The notes: generated by a model from the sequence alone, not told the origin. A stretch of 64,000 nucleotides of DNA from Pedobacter puniceum (GCF_009674685.1 NZ_WKJI01000002.1:744001-808000), one strand, 5' to 3'; counted from the stretch's first letter, positions 16,690 to 26,506 are shown. Made by a program: numbers and translations.

Positions 16690-18021
16690 TTAGTAGTTTA
16701 AGTGTATAAAAGTTAAAAGTTGTTCAACATCGGTACGTACGGCTGATACTGGGGCAATAAAATTATTATTGAGATAAGAGAAAGCGTACTTTTTACCCGA
16801 TTTGCCTATCAAATAACCTACTAAGTTATAGTTGTTAGATAAACTGCCTGATTTTGCAAAAACAAAGCTATTAGCACTTGTTTTAAACATGTTTTTTAAA
16901 GTCCCTGTTTTGTTTCCAGCTGCCAATAAATCAAAAAGTTTATCATCGTTACTTACTTTTTGTCTTAATTTTTCTAAGATTTTAATACCAAACGCTGGGC
17001 TTATTAAATTTAATCTGGATAATCCAGAACCATCTACCCAGCTATAGCTATTTTTAGCTATATCAGTAAAAAGCTCTTGTTGTGCTTTTTGGATGATAAG
17101 ATTTGCATCCATGTTTAATTGTTGTTGCGTAGCATAGTTTAGTAACAGTTGTTCTGCCAAAAAATTATCGCTGCTTTGAAGCATTTTTTTGTAGACAGAA
17201 TCAGCCTTAGCGTTATAGATAATTTTAGCATCAGCTGGCACTGGTCGCCACGGTAAAGTACTAACAGAAGATGTGATTAAACCTGTTGCTAACAAAGTAT
17301 CGGTTAACAAGCTTTCTTTGATATTGTTATTAAAGCTAATAGGAATAAGCTGTTTATATCCCGGATTGAGCTGCTCTGGAACAAGAATATTATTGTTATA
17401 GAGATTTCTTTTGATGCTTTTTAACGATTTCTGAACGCCCTTCTCGCTATAATAAAGTGATGCTAAATCAGGCAACATGCTAAAAGTTCCGTCGGTATTT
17501 TGGCTACATATCACCATATTTTTATACATCGGGAAATCTGTAATTTCTACCTGATAGCTTTCGTTATAATCATCCCAAAACCAGCCTTTACCAAATTTTT
17601 CGCCTTTATATCGCCCACTTACTAGATAAATATTTTTGCCAGAGTTTTTCAAAAAATCAAAAGCGGGTTGGTCTTTAAAATCAGGGTTTAAGAAAGTTGG
17701 GTCGGCCATTGGCCATATCATTAAAGAGTCTCCTTTGATAGTATATTGGAAACTAGGTACAGAATCGGCTAGGAAATGCAGCCCTGCATAAAAATTGAGT
17801 AATTTGGTAGTTGATGCCGCTGTGAAGGGTTTATCAGCGTTAAGCTCATAAACAACTTGATTTTTTTCTAAATCTTTTAATACAAAACCAATATGATGGT
17901 TTTTTTGAGCCAATAAATCAAATTGATGATCTATTTGTTGTTTGCTTGTGGTTACAGATTTTTTAGCAGTACAAGCTGTTATAAAAGCGCACAGAAAAAA
18001 AAAGTATATAACTCTAATCAT
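16690..18021 (-). CDS. dacB: S13-family D-alanyl-D-alanine carboxypeptidase (PBP4-like)
   Basis: A 443-residue envelope protein. The N terminus IRVIYFFFLCAFITAC is a lipoprotein signal with Cys17. The serine peptidase triad is Ser70-Thr-Thr-Lys73 (TAASTTKLLNFY), SxN in DGSGLSRLN, and KSG in FAKSGSLSNNYN. S13 enzymes trim or cut peptidoglycan cross-bridges in the periplasm. The split order, with a large insertion between SxxK and SxN, matches PBP4. It probably shares a transcript with the following phosphatase gene. Confidence 0.87.
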   Translation of the reverse strand: MIRVIYFFFLCAFITACTAKKSVTTSKQQIDHQFDLLAQKNHHIGFVLKDLEKNQVVYELNADKPFTAASTTKLLNFYAGLHFLADSVPSFQYTIKGDSLMIWPMADPTFLNPDFKDQPAFDFLKNSGKNIYLVSGRYKGEKFGKGWFWDDYNESYQVEITDFPMYKNMVICSQNTDGTFSMLPDLASLYYSEKGVQKSLKSIKRNLYNNNILVPEQLNPGYKQLIPISFNNNIKESLLTDTLLATGLITSSVSTLPWRPVPADAKIIYNAKADSVYKKMLQSSDNFLAEQLLLNYATQQQLNMDANLIIQKAQQELFTDIAKNSYSWVDGSGLSRLNLISPAFGIKILEKLRQKVSNDDKLFDLLAAGNKTGTLKNMFKTSANSFVFAKSGSLSNNYNLVGYLIGKSGKKYAFSYLNNNFIAPVSAVRTDVEQLLTFIHLNY

Positions 18022-18118
18022 ATTTAAAAGAAGGTTTAGAATTAAAAATCTATCATCATGTTAAAAAAGCTTGGCGTCTATAATCATTAGCTTTTAATTA
18101 TTAAATTGCTTGTTACCA

Positions 18119-19357
18119 ATGATACCCATTTTAAACTTAAAGCTTTTAGTAATATTTATAATTGCTTTTTTCTCATTTATCGAGCCAAATTATGCTGATG
18201 ATGCATTTGGTTTCAAAGGTAAAAGAAAAAAAGAACAACTACCTTTTACTAAAGCTGGCGGCTTAATTGTTATCAAAACTTATATCAACCAAAAAGGACC
18301 GTTTAATTTCATCTTAGATTCTGGTGTGGGTTTAATGGTTATAACAGATCCAGCTTTAAAAGACTCGCTAAAACTTAATTCGCTAAGAAAAATAAACATA
18401 TCTGGTTTAGGAGAGATAGAAGAGCTTTCTGCCTATTTAGCGCCATCTTTACAAATAAATATTGGTAGTACAGAGGCTAAAAGTTTAGGAGCAGCCATTT
18501 TAGAAAAAGATTTGCTCAATTTATCTCAACATGCTGGCATCCCTATTCATGGTTTAATAGGGTATGATTTTTTTAACAGTTTCACCATCAAAATATACCA
18601 TCAAGCCGGATATTTAACTCTGCTTAAGAAAAGTATCCAACCCAAACTTAAAAACGGCTTTAAAATCCCCATAACGATAGAGAAAAACAAACCTTATTGC
18701 CAAGCTCAGGTTCATGTTAATGATACCACTTATCAGCTCAAGCTGATTATTGATAGTGGCGCTGGACATACTTTAGCCTTAGAATCTTTAAACGGATTTA
18801 ATTTTCCTATTCCAACAGAAAATTTAAAAACCATTTTAGGAATAGGTTTAGGTGGTAAAATTAATGGTTCTATTGCCCGTGTAAACGAATTTACTTTGCA
18901 AAATTTAAAGCTGCAAAATTTGATTACATCGTTTCCGCTGTATGATGATGTAGCTGCAAAAATATTAACTGTACCTCGTAGCGGAAGTATAGGAAACAGG
19001 CTTCTTAAACAGTTTAACGTTACTTTTAATTATCACCATGGATATATCTATCTTAAAAAAATCAATAAAACTTTTCCAGATTTAGAGCATGATATGAGCG
19101 GGATGGATATAGTTGCTGTTGGTGATAGTTTTAACCGTTATATCATTAATAGAATTGATGAAAACTCGCCTGCTACAGCCGCAGAGCTTTTGGTTGGCGA
19201 TGAAATTATCGCTATCAATTTTAAGCCTACCCGTTTAATGACTTTAGATGAAATTACAGAAATATTAAGATCAAGAAGCGGACGCGGTGTACTGTTAGAT
19301 GTTGTAAGAGGACAAGAATTTTATAGGGCTATCATTGAGTTAAAAAGAAGAATTTAA
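18119..19357 (+). CDS. Retropepsin-like aspartyl protease with PDZ domain
   Basis: A 412-residue exported protein with a signal peptide (MIPILNLKLLVIFIIAFFSF). Two aspartyl-protease half-sites occur: NFILDSGVGLMVIT near residue 65 and LKLIIDSGAGHTLALES near residue 212, each with the D-S-G catalytic triplet. A C-terminal PDZ domain (about 325-410, with SPATAAELLVGDEIIAIN) would bind peptide ends. I chose the ATG at 18119 over an upstream TTG at 18110. The substrate is unknown; location is likely periplasm. Confidence 0.85.
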   Translation: MIPILNLKLLVIFIIAFFSFIEPNYADDAFGFKGKRKKEQLPFTKAGGLIVIKTYINQKGPFNFILDSGVGLMVITDPALKDSLKLNSLRKINISGLGEIEELSAYLAPSLQINIGSTEAKSLGAAILEKDLLNLSQHAGIPIHGLIGYDFFNSFTIKIYHQAGYLTLLKKSIQPKLKNGFKIPITIEKNKPYCQAQVHVNDTTYQLKLIIDSGAGHTLALESLNGFNFPIPTENLKTILGIGLGGKINGSIARVNEFTLQNLKLQNLITSFPLYDDVAAKILTVPRSGSIGNRLLKQFNVTFNYHHGYIYLKKINKTFPDLEHDMSGMDIVAVGDSFNRYIINRIDENSPATAAELLVGDEIIAINFKPTRLMTLDEITEILRSRSGRGVLLDVVRGQEFYRAIIELKRRI

Positions 19358-20478
19358 ACATCTAAATGTATAATAAAAGTGGTGCCTTTATTAACCTCAC
19401 TATGCACACTTATTTTTGCTCCCATTTCTAAAACGTGGGTATGTACTAAATATAATCCAACGCCTTTCGCATCTGGGTGCTTATGAAAAGTTTGGTGCAT
19501 TTTAAAAATTCTATCTTTAACTTTCTCGGCGTCAAAGCCTAAACCATTATCTTCAATAATCATCTGTTTACGACCATCAACTACTTTGGTATAGATGTTT
19601 ATAAGCGGATATTCATCGGGCTTGGCGTATTTAATGGCATTGGTGATGAGGTTCAAGAAAATACTTTCTAGGTATGTTTTGTTAAAATCAATAGTTGAAA
19701 ATGCACTAAAATCTGTATTTACTTTGGCTTTAGCCTGATGTAATAAATGTTGTATAGAGCCTAAAACATTAGCTAAAACTTGGTCTAGTTCAAGTTCTTC
19801 TTTAGCTCCTGTAACTCCATCCTGTGCTTTTAAATCTTGCAAATAATTATCCAACATCGTTTTTAACTGATGGGTAGAGGATTCTAAAAGCTGTATCAAT
19901 TGCTTGGTTTCTTCATCTTCTATTTTATGGGTATCTAGAAGCCTAAACAAAGCAATTAAATTATTTACTGGCGAGCGTAAATCATGCGAGGTAGTTCTTG
20001 CAAAATGTTTAAGATCTTGGTTAACCTTAGAAATTTCTGTTAAAAGACGATTTTTTTCTTCTTCTAATTTCTTCTTAGCAGTGATGTTTTTAGCAATTGC
20101 ATAGATGTTGTCTTGATCGTTAACAATGATGGATGTCCAAGAAAACCAAATGATTTTTCCGCTTTTGGTGATATATCTATTTTCAAAATTTAATAATCTG
20201 CTGCCTTCTTTTAATTCGTCTCTAGCGGTTGTGGTTATTGATCTATCATCAGGATGGATAAAAGTTGAGATAGGATTAGCTAACAATTCTTCTTGTGTAT
20301 ATTCTAATAATGCAGAAACTGCCGGATTTATCTTTTTAAAATATCCATCAAAGCCTGCTATACAAAGTAAATCGGGTGTATTGTTAAAAAAAGTATCTAA
20401 TTGTAAGAAGTTTTCCCACTGTTTACGGGTAATACTCACAAAACTTTCGTTTTCCTGCATTTTAAAATCGCTTTCCAT
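19354..20478 (-). CDS. PAS-domain sensor histidine kinase
   Basis: A 374-residue cytoplasmic kinase without obvious membrane helices. Residues 25-135 are a PAS domain (DLLCIAGFDGYFKKINPAVS). A short coiled coil leads into the dimerisation domain with phosphoacceptor His in HDLRSPVNNLIALF. The ATPase domain has N box NLITNAIKYAKP, G1 EDNGLGFD and G2 GVGLYLVHTHV. No response regulator is adjacent, so it is an orphan. Its end overlaps the convergent protease gene by 4 bp. Confidence 0.9.
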   Translation of the reverse strand: MESDFKMQENESFVSITRKQWENFLQLDTFFNNTPDLLCIAGFDGYFKKINPAVSALLEYTQEELLANPISTFIHPDDRSITTTARDELKEGSRLLNFENRYITKSGKIIWFSWTSIIVNDQDNIYAIAKNITAKKKLEEEKNRLLTEISKVNQDLKHFARTTSHDLRSPVNNLIALFRLLDTHKIEDEETKQLIQLLESSTHQLKTMLDNYLQDLKAQDGVTGAKEELELDQVLANVLGSIQHLLHQAKAKVNTDFSAFSTIDFNKTYLESIFLNLITNAIKYAKPDEYPLINIYTKVVDGRKQMIIEDNGLGFDAEKVKDRIFKMHQTFHKHPDAKGVGLYLVHTHVLEMGAKISVHSEVNKGTTFIIHLDV

Positions 20479-20597
20479 AAATGCGTTAACTTAAATTTCA
20501 ATAAATATAGTTTATTATACTAATTATTAAAAAATAAGCTAAAAAAATTAAGTTATCCTGATACAAAACAACAATTTAAAAAAATTTTCATTTTGGC

Positions 20598-20627
20598 TGT
20601 AACATTCTTCTAAAAGCTACAGTCTTA
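20598..20627 (+). promoter_or_regulatory. Predicted ECF sigma promoter of the NTF2-like gene
   Basis: TGTAAC (20598-20603), 17 bp, then AGTCTTA (20621-20627), 41 bp before the start codon. The same two boxes with the same spacing occur before the ECF sigma gene at 43494, the DUF6249 gene and the DUF4407 gene. AAC in the -35 and GTC in the -10 fit known ECF promoter logic. Assignment to that sigma factor is inference. Confidence 0.75.
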
Positions 20628-20668
20628 GAGATATAAAACTTAAAAATTAACCTTAAAAAAATTTAATC

Positions 20669-21103
20669 ATGAAAACTAAAAACTTTTTAACTGCAATTGT
20701 TTGTTTTGTTCTTTTAAGTGTATCTACACTGGTAATGGCTGATGAGAAAAACATCGATAAAAAAAGCATGAGCTTTAGCATTGGAACTTACATTGATGTA
20801 TTAAAATCTGGATATAGCGCAGATTATGCTTCTATTATTGCCTACGATGCTAAATTCAATATCAATAGAAATGGCAATACCGTTACCCACTACAAAGCAG
20901 AAGAATTAAAGTTTAACAACAATAAAAACAATGCTGCTACTCAAAACTGCACTATTTCTTATAAAGTTATAACTGCTAGTGATAACTATGCATTAGTAAC
21001 CGTTAGTATGCAATACGAGAATTTTACTAGAGAAAATATTGTTAGTTTATCAAAAATCAAAGATTCTTGGAAAATCACAGAAGTAAACTCTGTATTTAAA
21101 TAA
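20669..21103 (+). CDS. Exported NTF2-like (lumazine-binding type) protein
   Basis: A 144-residue protein with a signal peptide (MKTKNFLTAIVCFVLLSVST, cleaved near VMA-DE). The mature part is a single NTF2/SnoaL-like cone fold (YIDVLKSGYSADYASIIAYDAKF ... KDSWKITEVNSVFK); no catalytic residues can be assigned. Its promoter matches that of the ECF sigma operon 23 kb away, which suggests a role in an envelope response. A strong terminator follows, so it is monocistronic. Confidence 0.75.
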   Translation: MKTKNFLTAIVCFVLLSVSTLVMADEKNIDKKSMSFSIGTYIDVLKSGYSADYASIIAYDAKFNINRNGNTVTHYKAEELKFNNNKNNAATQNCTISYKVITASDNYALVTVSMQYENFTRENIVSLSKIKDSWKITEVNSVFK

Positions 21104-21125
21104 AATAGATAAAAAAGATGTGTGT

Positions 21126-21155
21126 AAAATCCTGAGTTTATCAACTCAGGATTTT
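21126..21155 (+). terminator. Terminator after the NTF2-like gene
   Basis: A perfect 13-bp stem, AAAATCCTGAGTT (21126-21138) with AACTCAGGATTTT (21143-21155), closes a 4-nt loop and continues into a T-rich tract. Confidence 0.92.
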
Positions 21156-21213
21156 TTATTTCTACACCAATCAATAAGGCATAGCTTTTGAACAATGAAA
21201 TTAAACATCGCCT

Positions 21214-22365
21214 ATGCTTATTCATCAATACAAAACAGTACGTCAACTATCAGAAGAAATTTGTTTGCCACTACAAACAGAAGATTACGTTGTACAGCCT
21301 GTTGTTGATGTAAGTCCACCTAAATGGCATTTAGGGCATAGCACCTGGTTTTTCGAGACTTTTGTTTTAAAACCATACTTTCCAAATTATCAAGAATTTA
21401 ATCCTCAATACAATTTTGTTTTTAATAGCTATTACGAAACCCTAGGTGCTCGTGTGATAAGAACAGACCGCGGAAATTTGAGCAGACCCACTGTTAGTGA
21501 AGTTTACCAATACCGTAAGCATGTTGATGAAGCTATGTATGAACTTTTGCAGCAAAACTTTACTGATGAAGCTCAAGAACTTCTTATTCTGGGTTTAAAC
21601 CACGAGCAACAACACCAAGAGCTATTATGGTACGATATTAAATACATCTTGGGGCATAATCCATTGTTTCCCGCTTACGCTGATGAGCATATAGAAAACG
21701 GACTTTTTACTGTTAGTAAGCAAACAGATTGGCATTACTTTCCAGAAGGTTTATATCAAATTGGTTATCAAGAAGATGGTTTTTGTTTTGATAATGAGTT
21801 GGCTCCACATCAAGTTTATTTGCAGCCTTTCTATTTGGCCGCAGATTTAGTGAGCAACCAAGAATATTTAAACTTTATTGATGCTGGCGGCTATCAAGAT
21901 TTTAGGTTTTGGCATCAAGAAGGGTGGGATTGGGTTCATAAAAATCAAATTAAAGCACCGCTATACTGGCACAACATCAATAATCAATGGCAAACATATA
22001 CTTTAAGTGGTTTAAAAAATATTCATCCAGAATATCCAGTTATGCATATCAGCTACTACGAAGCTGCTGCCTATGCAGCTTGGAAAGGCTGTCGCTTAGC
22101 AACCGAGTTTGAATGGGAAGCTGCATCATCAAACCTTAACTGGGGCCAACTTTGGGAATGGACAGAAAGCGCTTATCTTCCTTATCCGGGCTTTAGCAAA
22201 GCCCCGGGAGCTATTGGCGAGTATAATGGCAAATTTATGGTGAATCAAAAGGTTTTAAGAGGTGCTTCTATAGCTACTGCTGCTGGGCATCAAAGAAAAA
22301 GTTATCGTAATTTCTTTCATCCGCATTTGCGCTGGCATTATAATGGTATAAGGCTGGCAAAGTAA
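21214..22365 (+). CDS. egtB: Ergothioneine sulfoxide synthase EgtB
   Basis: A 383-residue non-haem iron enzyme joining a sulfur donor to trimethylhistidine (hercynine) with O2. The iron motif HX3HXE is His130, His134, Glu136 (LNHEQQHQELL), with a further His in KWHLGHSTWFFE near residue 39-42 in the DinB-like domain. Residues about 180-380 are the formylglycine-generating-type domain, ending in LRWHYNGIRLAK. egtD follows after 7 bp. OvoA is an alternative, but it carries an extra fused methyltransferase, absent here. Confidence 0.93.
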   Translation: MLIHQYKTVRQLSEEICLPLQTEDYVVQPVVDVSPPKWHLGHSTWFFETFVLKPYFPNYQEFNPQYNFVFNSYYETLGARVIRTDRGNLSRPTVSEVYQYRKHVDEAMYELLQQNFTDEAQELLILGLNHEQQHQELLWYDIKYILGHNPLFPAYADEHIENGLFTVSKQTDWHYFPEGLYQIGYQEDGFCFDNELAPHQVYLQPFYLAADLVSNQEYLNFIDAGGYQDFRFWHQEGWDWVHKNQIKAPLYWHNINNQWQTYTLSGLKNIHPEYPVMHISYYEAAAYAAWKGCRLATEFEWEAASSNLNWGQLWEWTESAYLPYPGFSKAPGAIGEYNGKFMVNQKVLRGASIATAAGHQRKSYRNFFHPHLRWHYNGIRLAK

Positions 22366-22372
22366 TTTACCT

Positions 22373-23311
22373 ATGAACACTTTTTTACACGATGTATTAG
22401 CTGGTTTAAACGCCATGCCTAAAACCCTACAATCAAAGTATTTTTATGATGAGGCTGGAGATATATTATTCCAAAAAATCATGTCATCACCAGAATATTA
22501 CCTCACCAATTGTGAGATGGAAATTTTCAGTGGCCAAACTCAAACTTTAGCAAAAACCATTAAAAATGGCTTTAATAGTTTTGATTTAGTAGAATTAGGC
22601 GCTGGCGACGCAAGTAAATCTGTTCATTTAATAAGAGAACTAAGCAAACAAAAAGTAAATTTTACATACATGCCAATAGATATTTCTTCGCATGTTATAG
22701 CGCTTTTAGAAGAAAATTTGCCAAAGCAAGTGCAGCATCTTCAAATAAAAGGTTTAAAAGGCGAGTATTTTGAAATGCTTGAAAAAGCAACACAAATATC
22801 AAGCAAAAGAAAAGCTGTTTTATTTATGGGCGCAAATATTGGAAATATGCCAGCCTCAGAAGCAATAACTTTCTGCAAAAAGCTAAGAGCCTTATTAAAT
22901 AAAGAAGATTTATTATTAATAGGTTTTGACCTTAAAAAGCATCCAAAAATTATAAGACAAGCCTATCATGATGCAAATGGTTATACCCGAGATTTTAATT
23001 TAAATCTCCTTAAACGTATCAATAAAGAATTAGGGGCAAATTTTGATATTCATGCTTTTGAGCATTACCCATCATATGACCCCGCTACGGGTTCCTGCAA
23101 AAGTTATCTTATCAGCTTAAAAAAGCAAACTATTCTGATTGCAAATCATGCTATAAATTTTGATGAGCATGAATATATAGCCATGGAAATATCTCAAAAA
23201 TACGATTTAGAAGAAACAGAAAATATGGCAAGACAAGCTGGCTTTAAACCGGTTAAACATTTTTTTGATAAAAAGAAGTGGTTTGTAGATAGTGTTTGGG
23301 AATGTATTTAA
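22373..23311 (+). CDS. egtD: L-histidine N-alpha-methyltransferase EgtD
   Basis: A 312-residue SAM-dependent enzyme that trimethylates histidine to hercynine, the first step of ergothioneine synthesis. The SAM-binding loop is LVELGAGDASKS (about residues 69-80), and FMGANIGNMPASEA is a second family motif. The N terminus with LQSKYFYDEAGDILFQKIM is typical. It follows egtB by 7 bp and a terminator lies 100 bp downstream, so the pathway here is a two-gene operon without egtA, egtC or egtE. Confidence 0.93.
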   Translation: MNTFLHDVLAGLNAMPKTLQSKYFYDEAGDILFQKIMSSPEYYLTNCEMEIFSGQTQTLAKTIKNGFNSFDLVELGAGDASKSVHLIRELSKQKVNFTYMPIDISSHVIALLEENLPKQVQHLQIKGLKGEYFEMLEKATQISSKRKAVLFMGANIGNMPASEAITFCKKLRALLNKEDLLLIGFDLKKHPKIIRQAYHDANGYTRDFNLNLLKRINKELGANFDIHAFEHYPSYDPATGSCKSYLISLKKQTILIANHAINFDEHEYIAMEISQKYDLEETENMARQAGFKPVKHFFDKKKWFVDSVWECI

Positions 23312-23411
23312 TATCATATTGACTTAATATTGAAATAATATTTAGCCTTTACTTTTACAACAGTTTAAGTCTTGATACCACTTGTATCACACTGAATTTG
23401 TTTAGGTTTAG

Positions 23412-23446
23412 AAAGAGTCGCATTTACATCTACAAAGCGACTCTTT
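23412..23446 (+). terminator. Terminator after egtBD
   Basis: AAAGAGTCGC (23412-23421) pairs perfectly with GCGACTCTTT (23437-23446), followed by more T residues; the loop is 15 nt. Confidence 0.85.
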
Positions 23447-23529
23447 TTTATTTTCTAAAAAGCCATATTAATTAAAGTATTATTATTATTTTTAATAATT
23501 CCTTAACCCTATGTCTTAAAAATTTATTA

Positions 23530-25530
23530 ATGGTTAATAGCGCAAGAAAAATTGCTTTTTACTACCTCATAGTAGGTGTAACATGGATTTATTTTAGTGA
23601 TAGAGCGCTTAATTATTTCTTTAAGAATAAAGATTTACACGAAACTTACTGGGATGGTACCATTAAAGGTATTTTATTTATTGTTGTAACGAGTATACTT
23701 CTTTATCAGCTTATTAAAAGATATTTTCTTGCTTTAACCAAATCAGAAAGAGATTATAGAAGTATGTTTGATGCAAATCCTAACCCCATGTGGATTTATG
23801 ATTTACAAACCCTAAAATTTATTGAAGTAAACCAAGCCGCTATCAATCATTACGGCTATACTCGTCAAGAGTTTTTATCAAAAACCGTTTTAGAAATTAG
23901 ATCTGATGAAGAAAAAGAGAGGTTTTTAAAAGACACAAATGCGAACATTAAAAAAACCTCTTATGAAGAGCCTTGGTTGCATATCCTCAAAAACGGGCAA
24001 CAAATAAAAGTTAATATTCATGCTCATGAAATAAGTTATAAAGGGAAAATGGCTCGTTTAGTACTTGCTGTAGATGTTTCTGAGCAGCTCATCATAAAAG
24101 AACAATTAAGACAACAACAAGAAAGATTAAAAGCCCAAAATATTAAGCTTTTACAAAGTTTAGAAGCTATAGAATTACACCAAACAAAACTCTCTAATAC
24201 CCAGAAAATAGCAAAAATAGCCGGTTGGGAGTTCAATTTGGAAACAGAAACTTTAGAACCAAACCCCGGCTTTTTAGAATTACTAAACTTAAATAAGGAA
24301 GAAGGCTCTTGTCTAAAAATTTTAAAAACTTACATTACAGAAGAAGACAAACAAAAATTTGAGTACTTCATAAGCTCTTTTAATTTAGGCATTACTGTTA
24401 ATGAGTGTGTTGTAAGAATTAAAAAAGAGCAACAATTAAGATATATCTTATTTGCTGCTACTTTAAAAGATCCTAAAAAGCAAAAATATTGTGTGGAAGG
24501 ATATATCAAAGACGTAACAGAGATAACATTAAAGGACCAACTTATCCATAAAACTTCAGAGAGATTTGAACAATTAGCCCTCTCTACCAATGATGCTCTT
24601 TATGAATGGGAAGTTAATAGTTCTATTATCAGATTAAACGGAAATATAGACTCTATAATGGGCTACGGTGTTAAAGAAGCTATACACCCAGAAAAGTGGT
24701 GGGTAGATCGTATGCATCCTACAGATTTTATTGAGAATGATAAATTATTTAGAGAAGCCGTTGAGCAAAAGCAACAAACCCTCAAAAGAAAATATAGATT
24801 TAAAACCCTAAACGGAGTTTATAAACTTATCTATGACCAGTCCATCATCAAGTATGATGCTCAAAATGAACTTGAGAAAGTTATTGGCTCTATACAAGAT
24901 GTTGATGAGATTACTAAAATAAATCAGGAAAATAAAAGGCTACTAGATATTATTAGTAAAGTAAACAACTTCATAATTATTACCGATGTAAATGGGCTTA
25001 TAGAATGGGTTAATCCTGCCTTTACAGAGTTAACAGAATATACGCTGGAAGAAGTAAAAGGGAAAAAGCCAGGCCCGCTATTACAAGGGCCAGAAAGTGA
25101 TAAGGAAGTAATCATGAGAATATCTCTAGCCCTAAAAGAGAAAAAATACTTTTCGGAAGAGATTATTAACTATTCTAAATCTGGCAGGAAATACTGGTTA
25201 AAAATAGATTGTAACCCTATCTATGATGATCATAACAACCATGTTGGTTTTATAGCTGTTGAAAGTGAAATTACTGAAAGAAAACAGAGAGAAGCTAAAA
25301 TTGAAAAACAAAACGAGATTTTGAAAAAGACTGCTTGGTTTAATTCTCATGAAGTAAGAAGACCTTTAGCATCTATTTTAGGAATAATAGAATTATTAAA
25401 GTATGAAGAGTCAGATTCTACAAAAGAAGAATTAATAGTGCTGTTAGAAAAATGTAGTGAGGAACTTGATAGTGCTATTAAAAATGCCATTCACCTTACA
25501 GAGTTTAAAGAAGATGAACCTCTAAACTAA
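23530..25530 (+). CDS. Membrane multi-PAS protein with DHp but no ATPase domain
   Basis: A 666-residue sensor-like protein. Two N-terminal membrane helices (about residues 8-27 and 45-66) are followed by at least four PAS/PAC units (near 80-190, 235-335, 345-460, 475-590), for example FDANPNPMWIYDLQTLKFIE and IITDVNGLIEWVNPAFTELT. The C terminus has a His-kinase-like dimerisation helix with FNSHEVRRPLASILGII, then ends about 65 residues later. No N, G1 or G2 box is present, and the stop is followed at once by the convergent dapF, so no kinase domain is encoded. It may signal through a partner kinase. Confidence 0.85.
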   Translation: MVNSARKIAFYYLIVGVTWIYFSDRALNYFFKNKDLHETYWDGTIKGILFIVVTSILLYQLIKRYFLALTKSERDYRSMFDANPNPMWIYDLQTLKFIEVNQAAINHYGYTRQEFLSKTVLEIRSDEEKERFLKDTNANIKKTSYEEPWLHILKNGQQIKVNIHAHEISYKGKMARLVLAVDVSEQLIIKEQLRQQQERLKAQNIKLLQSLEAIELHQTKLSNTQKIAKIAGWEFNLETETLEPNPGFLELLNLNKEEGSCLKILKTYITEEDKQKFEYFISSFNLGITVNECVVRIKKEQQLRYILFAATLKDPKKQKYCVEGYIKDVTEITLKDQLIHKTSERFEQLALSTNDALYEWEVNSSIIRLNGNIDSIMGYGVKEAIHPEKWWVDRMHPTDFIENDKLFREAVEQKQQTLKRKYRFKTLNGVYKLIYDQSIIKYDAQNELEKVIGSIQDVDEITKINQENKRLLDIISKVNNFIIITDVNGLIEWVNPAFTELTEYTLEEVKGKKPGPLLQGPESDKEVIMRISLALKEKKYFSEEIINYSKSGRKYWLKIDCNPIYDDHNNHVGFIAVESEITERKQREAKIEKQNEILKKTAWFNSHEVRRPLASILGIIELLKYEESDSTKEELIVLLEKCSEELDSAIKNAIHLTEFKEDEPLN

Positions 25531-26315
25531 AGTATTATAAGTCCTTTAAAAACCTGCTTTGCTGGGCCTTCTAAAAATATGTTTTTATAATTTTGGCCGT
25601 CATAATCAAATTTAATATTTAAATCTCCGCCTAAAACTTTTATAGGTGTTGATATATGGCCGGTTAAATTTTTATGTTTAGCCATAGCTAATGCAACCGC
25701 TGTAACTCCGGTTCCACAAGCGTAAGTTTCATCCTCTACGCCTCTTTCATAAGTTCTTACAAAAAGATAATCTTGTTTATCCTCAACAAAATTCACATTA
25801 ATACCTTCCTTTTTATAAGTTTCATTGTATCTGATGCTTCTACCTTCTTCAAAAACATTTTTTTGAGATATATCTGATTTTTCTAACCTTACAAAATGCG
25901 GAGAACCTGTATTTAAAACATAGTCAGCTCCATCCGTTTTAATAACATCAACATCTATCATTTGTAAGCTTACCCAATCTCCTTCTTCTGAAATTTTTGC
26001 ATAATGCGGACCATCAACTGCCAAAAAATCAGTCTCTTGATTAATGATTCCTAAAAATTTAGCAAAGGCAACAATGCATCTTCCACCGTTACCACACATA
26101 CTACTTGGCTGGCCATCGGCATTATAATAAACCATCTCAAAATCATAACCCTCTTTTTCTTCAAGGAACATGATACCATCGCCTCCAACGCCAAATCTTC
26201 TATCACAAATTTTGGCTAACAATGCCGGGTTATGATGATTAAAACCCAATTTTCTGTTATCTACCATAACAAAATCATTTCCGGCACCTTGGTATTTGTA
26301 AAAGTTTAATTCCAT
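25527..26315 (-). CDS. dapF: Diaminopimelate epimerase
   Basis: A 262-residue PLP-independent epimerase converting LL-DAP to meso-DAP for lysine and peptidoglycan synthesis. Both catalytic cysteines are visible: CGNGGRC (about residue 73) and ACGTGVTAVALA (about residue 199). The N terminus KYQGAGNDFVMVDNR is the family signature. Its 3' end overlaps the convergent PAS gene by 4 bp. Confidence 0.97.
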   Translation of the reverse strand: MELNFYKYQGAGNDFVMVDNRKLGFNHHNPALLAKICDRRFGVGGDGIMFLEEKEGYDFEMVYYNADGQPSSMCGNGGRCIVAFAKFLGIINQETDFLAVDGPHYAKISEEGDWVSLQMIDVDVIKTDGADYVLNTGSPHFVRLEKSDISQKNVFEEGRSIRYNETYKKEGINVNFVEDKQDYLFVRTYERGVEDETYACGTGVTAVALAMAKHKNLTGHISTPIKVLGGDLNIKFDYDGQNYKNIFLEGPAKQVFKGLIIL

Positions 26316-26506
26316 GATAGTGCAAACATCGTGAAATAATAGATGTTGTGCAACCTGTAGACAAGGTCAAAAAATGACGTTAATTTTTATAATTCAATAT
26401 TTAAAGTTTTAACATTTTTTAACATCAAAATAGATAACATATACTTGCAAGCTACGTCTTAATGGTATTATTTTTGAAATTAGGTTATAGACAAAAATTA
26501 GAAAGC

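Noticed and set aside
22373-23311. OvoA-type ovothiol synthase
   Set aside because: OvoA fuses the sulfoxide synthase with a methyltransferase; here a separate EgtD-type histidine methyltransferase lies beside EgtB, which fits ergothioneine.
26432-26461. Possible fifth ECF promoter before the Do-like protease (GATAAC, 16 bp, CGTCTTA)
   Set aside because: The first box differs from TGTAAC and the spacer is 16 rather than 17 bp, whereas the four accepted sites are uniform. It would suit an envelope-stress regulon, but the match is too weak to include.
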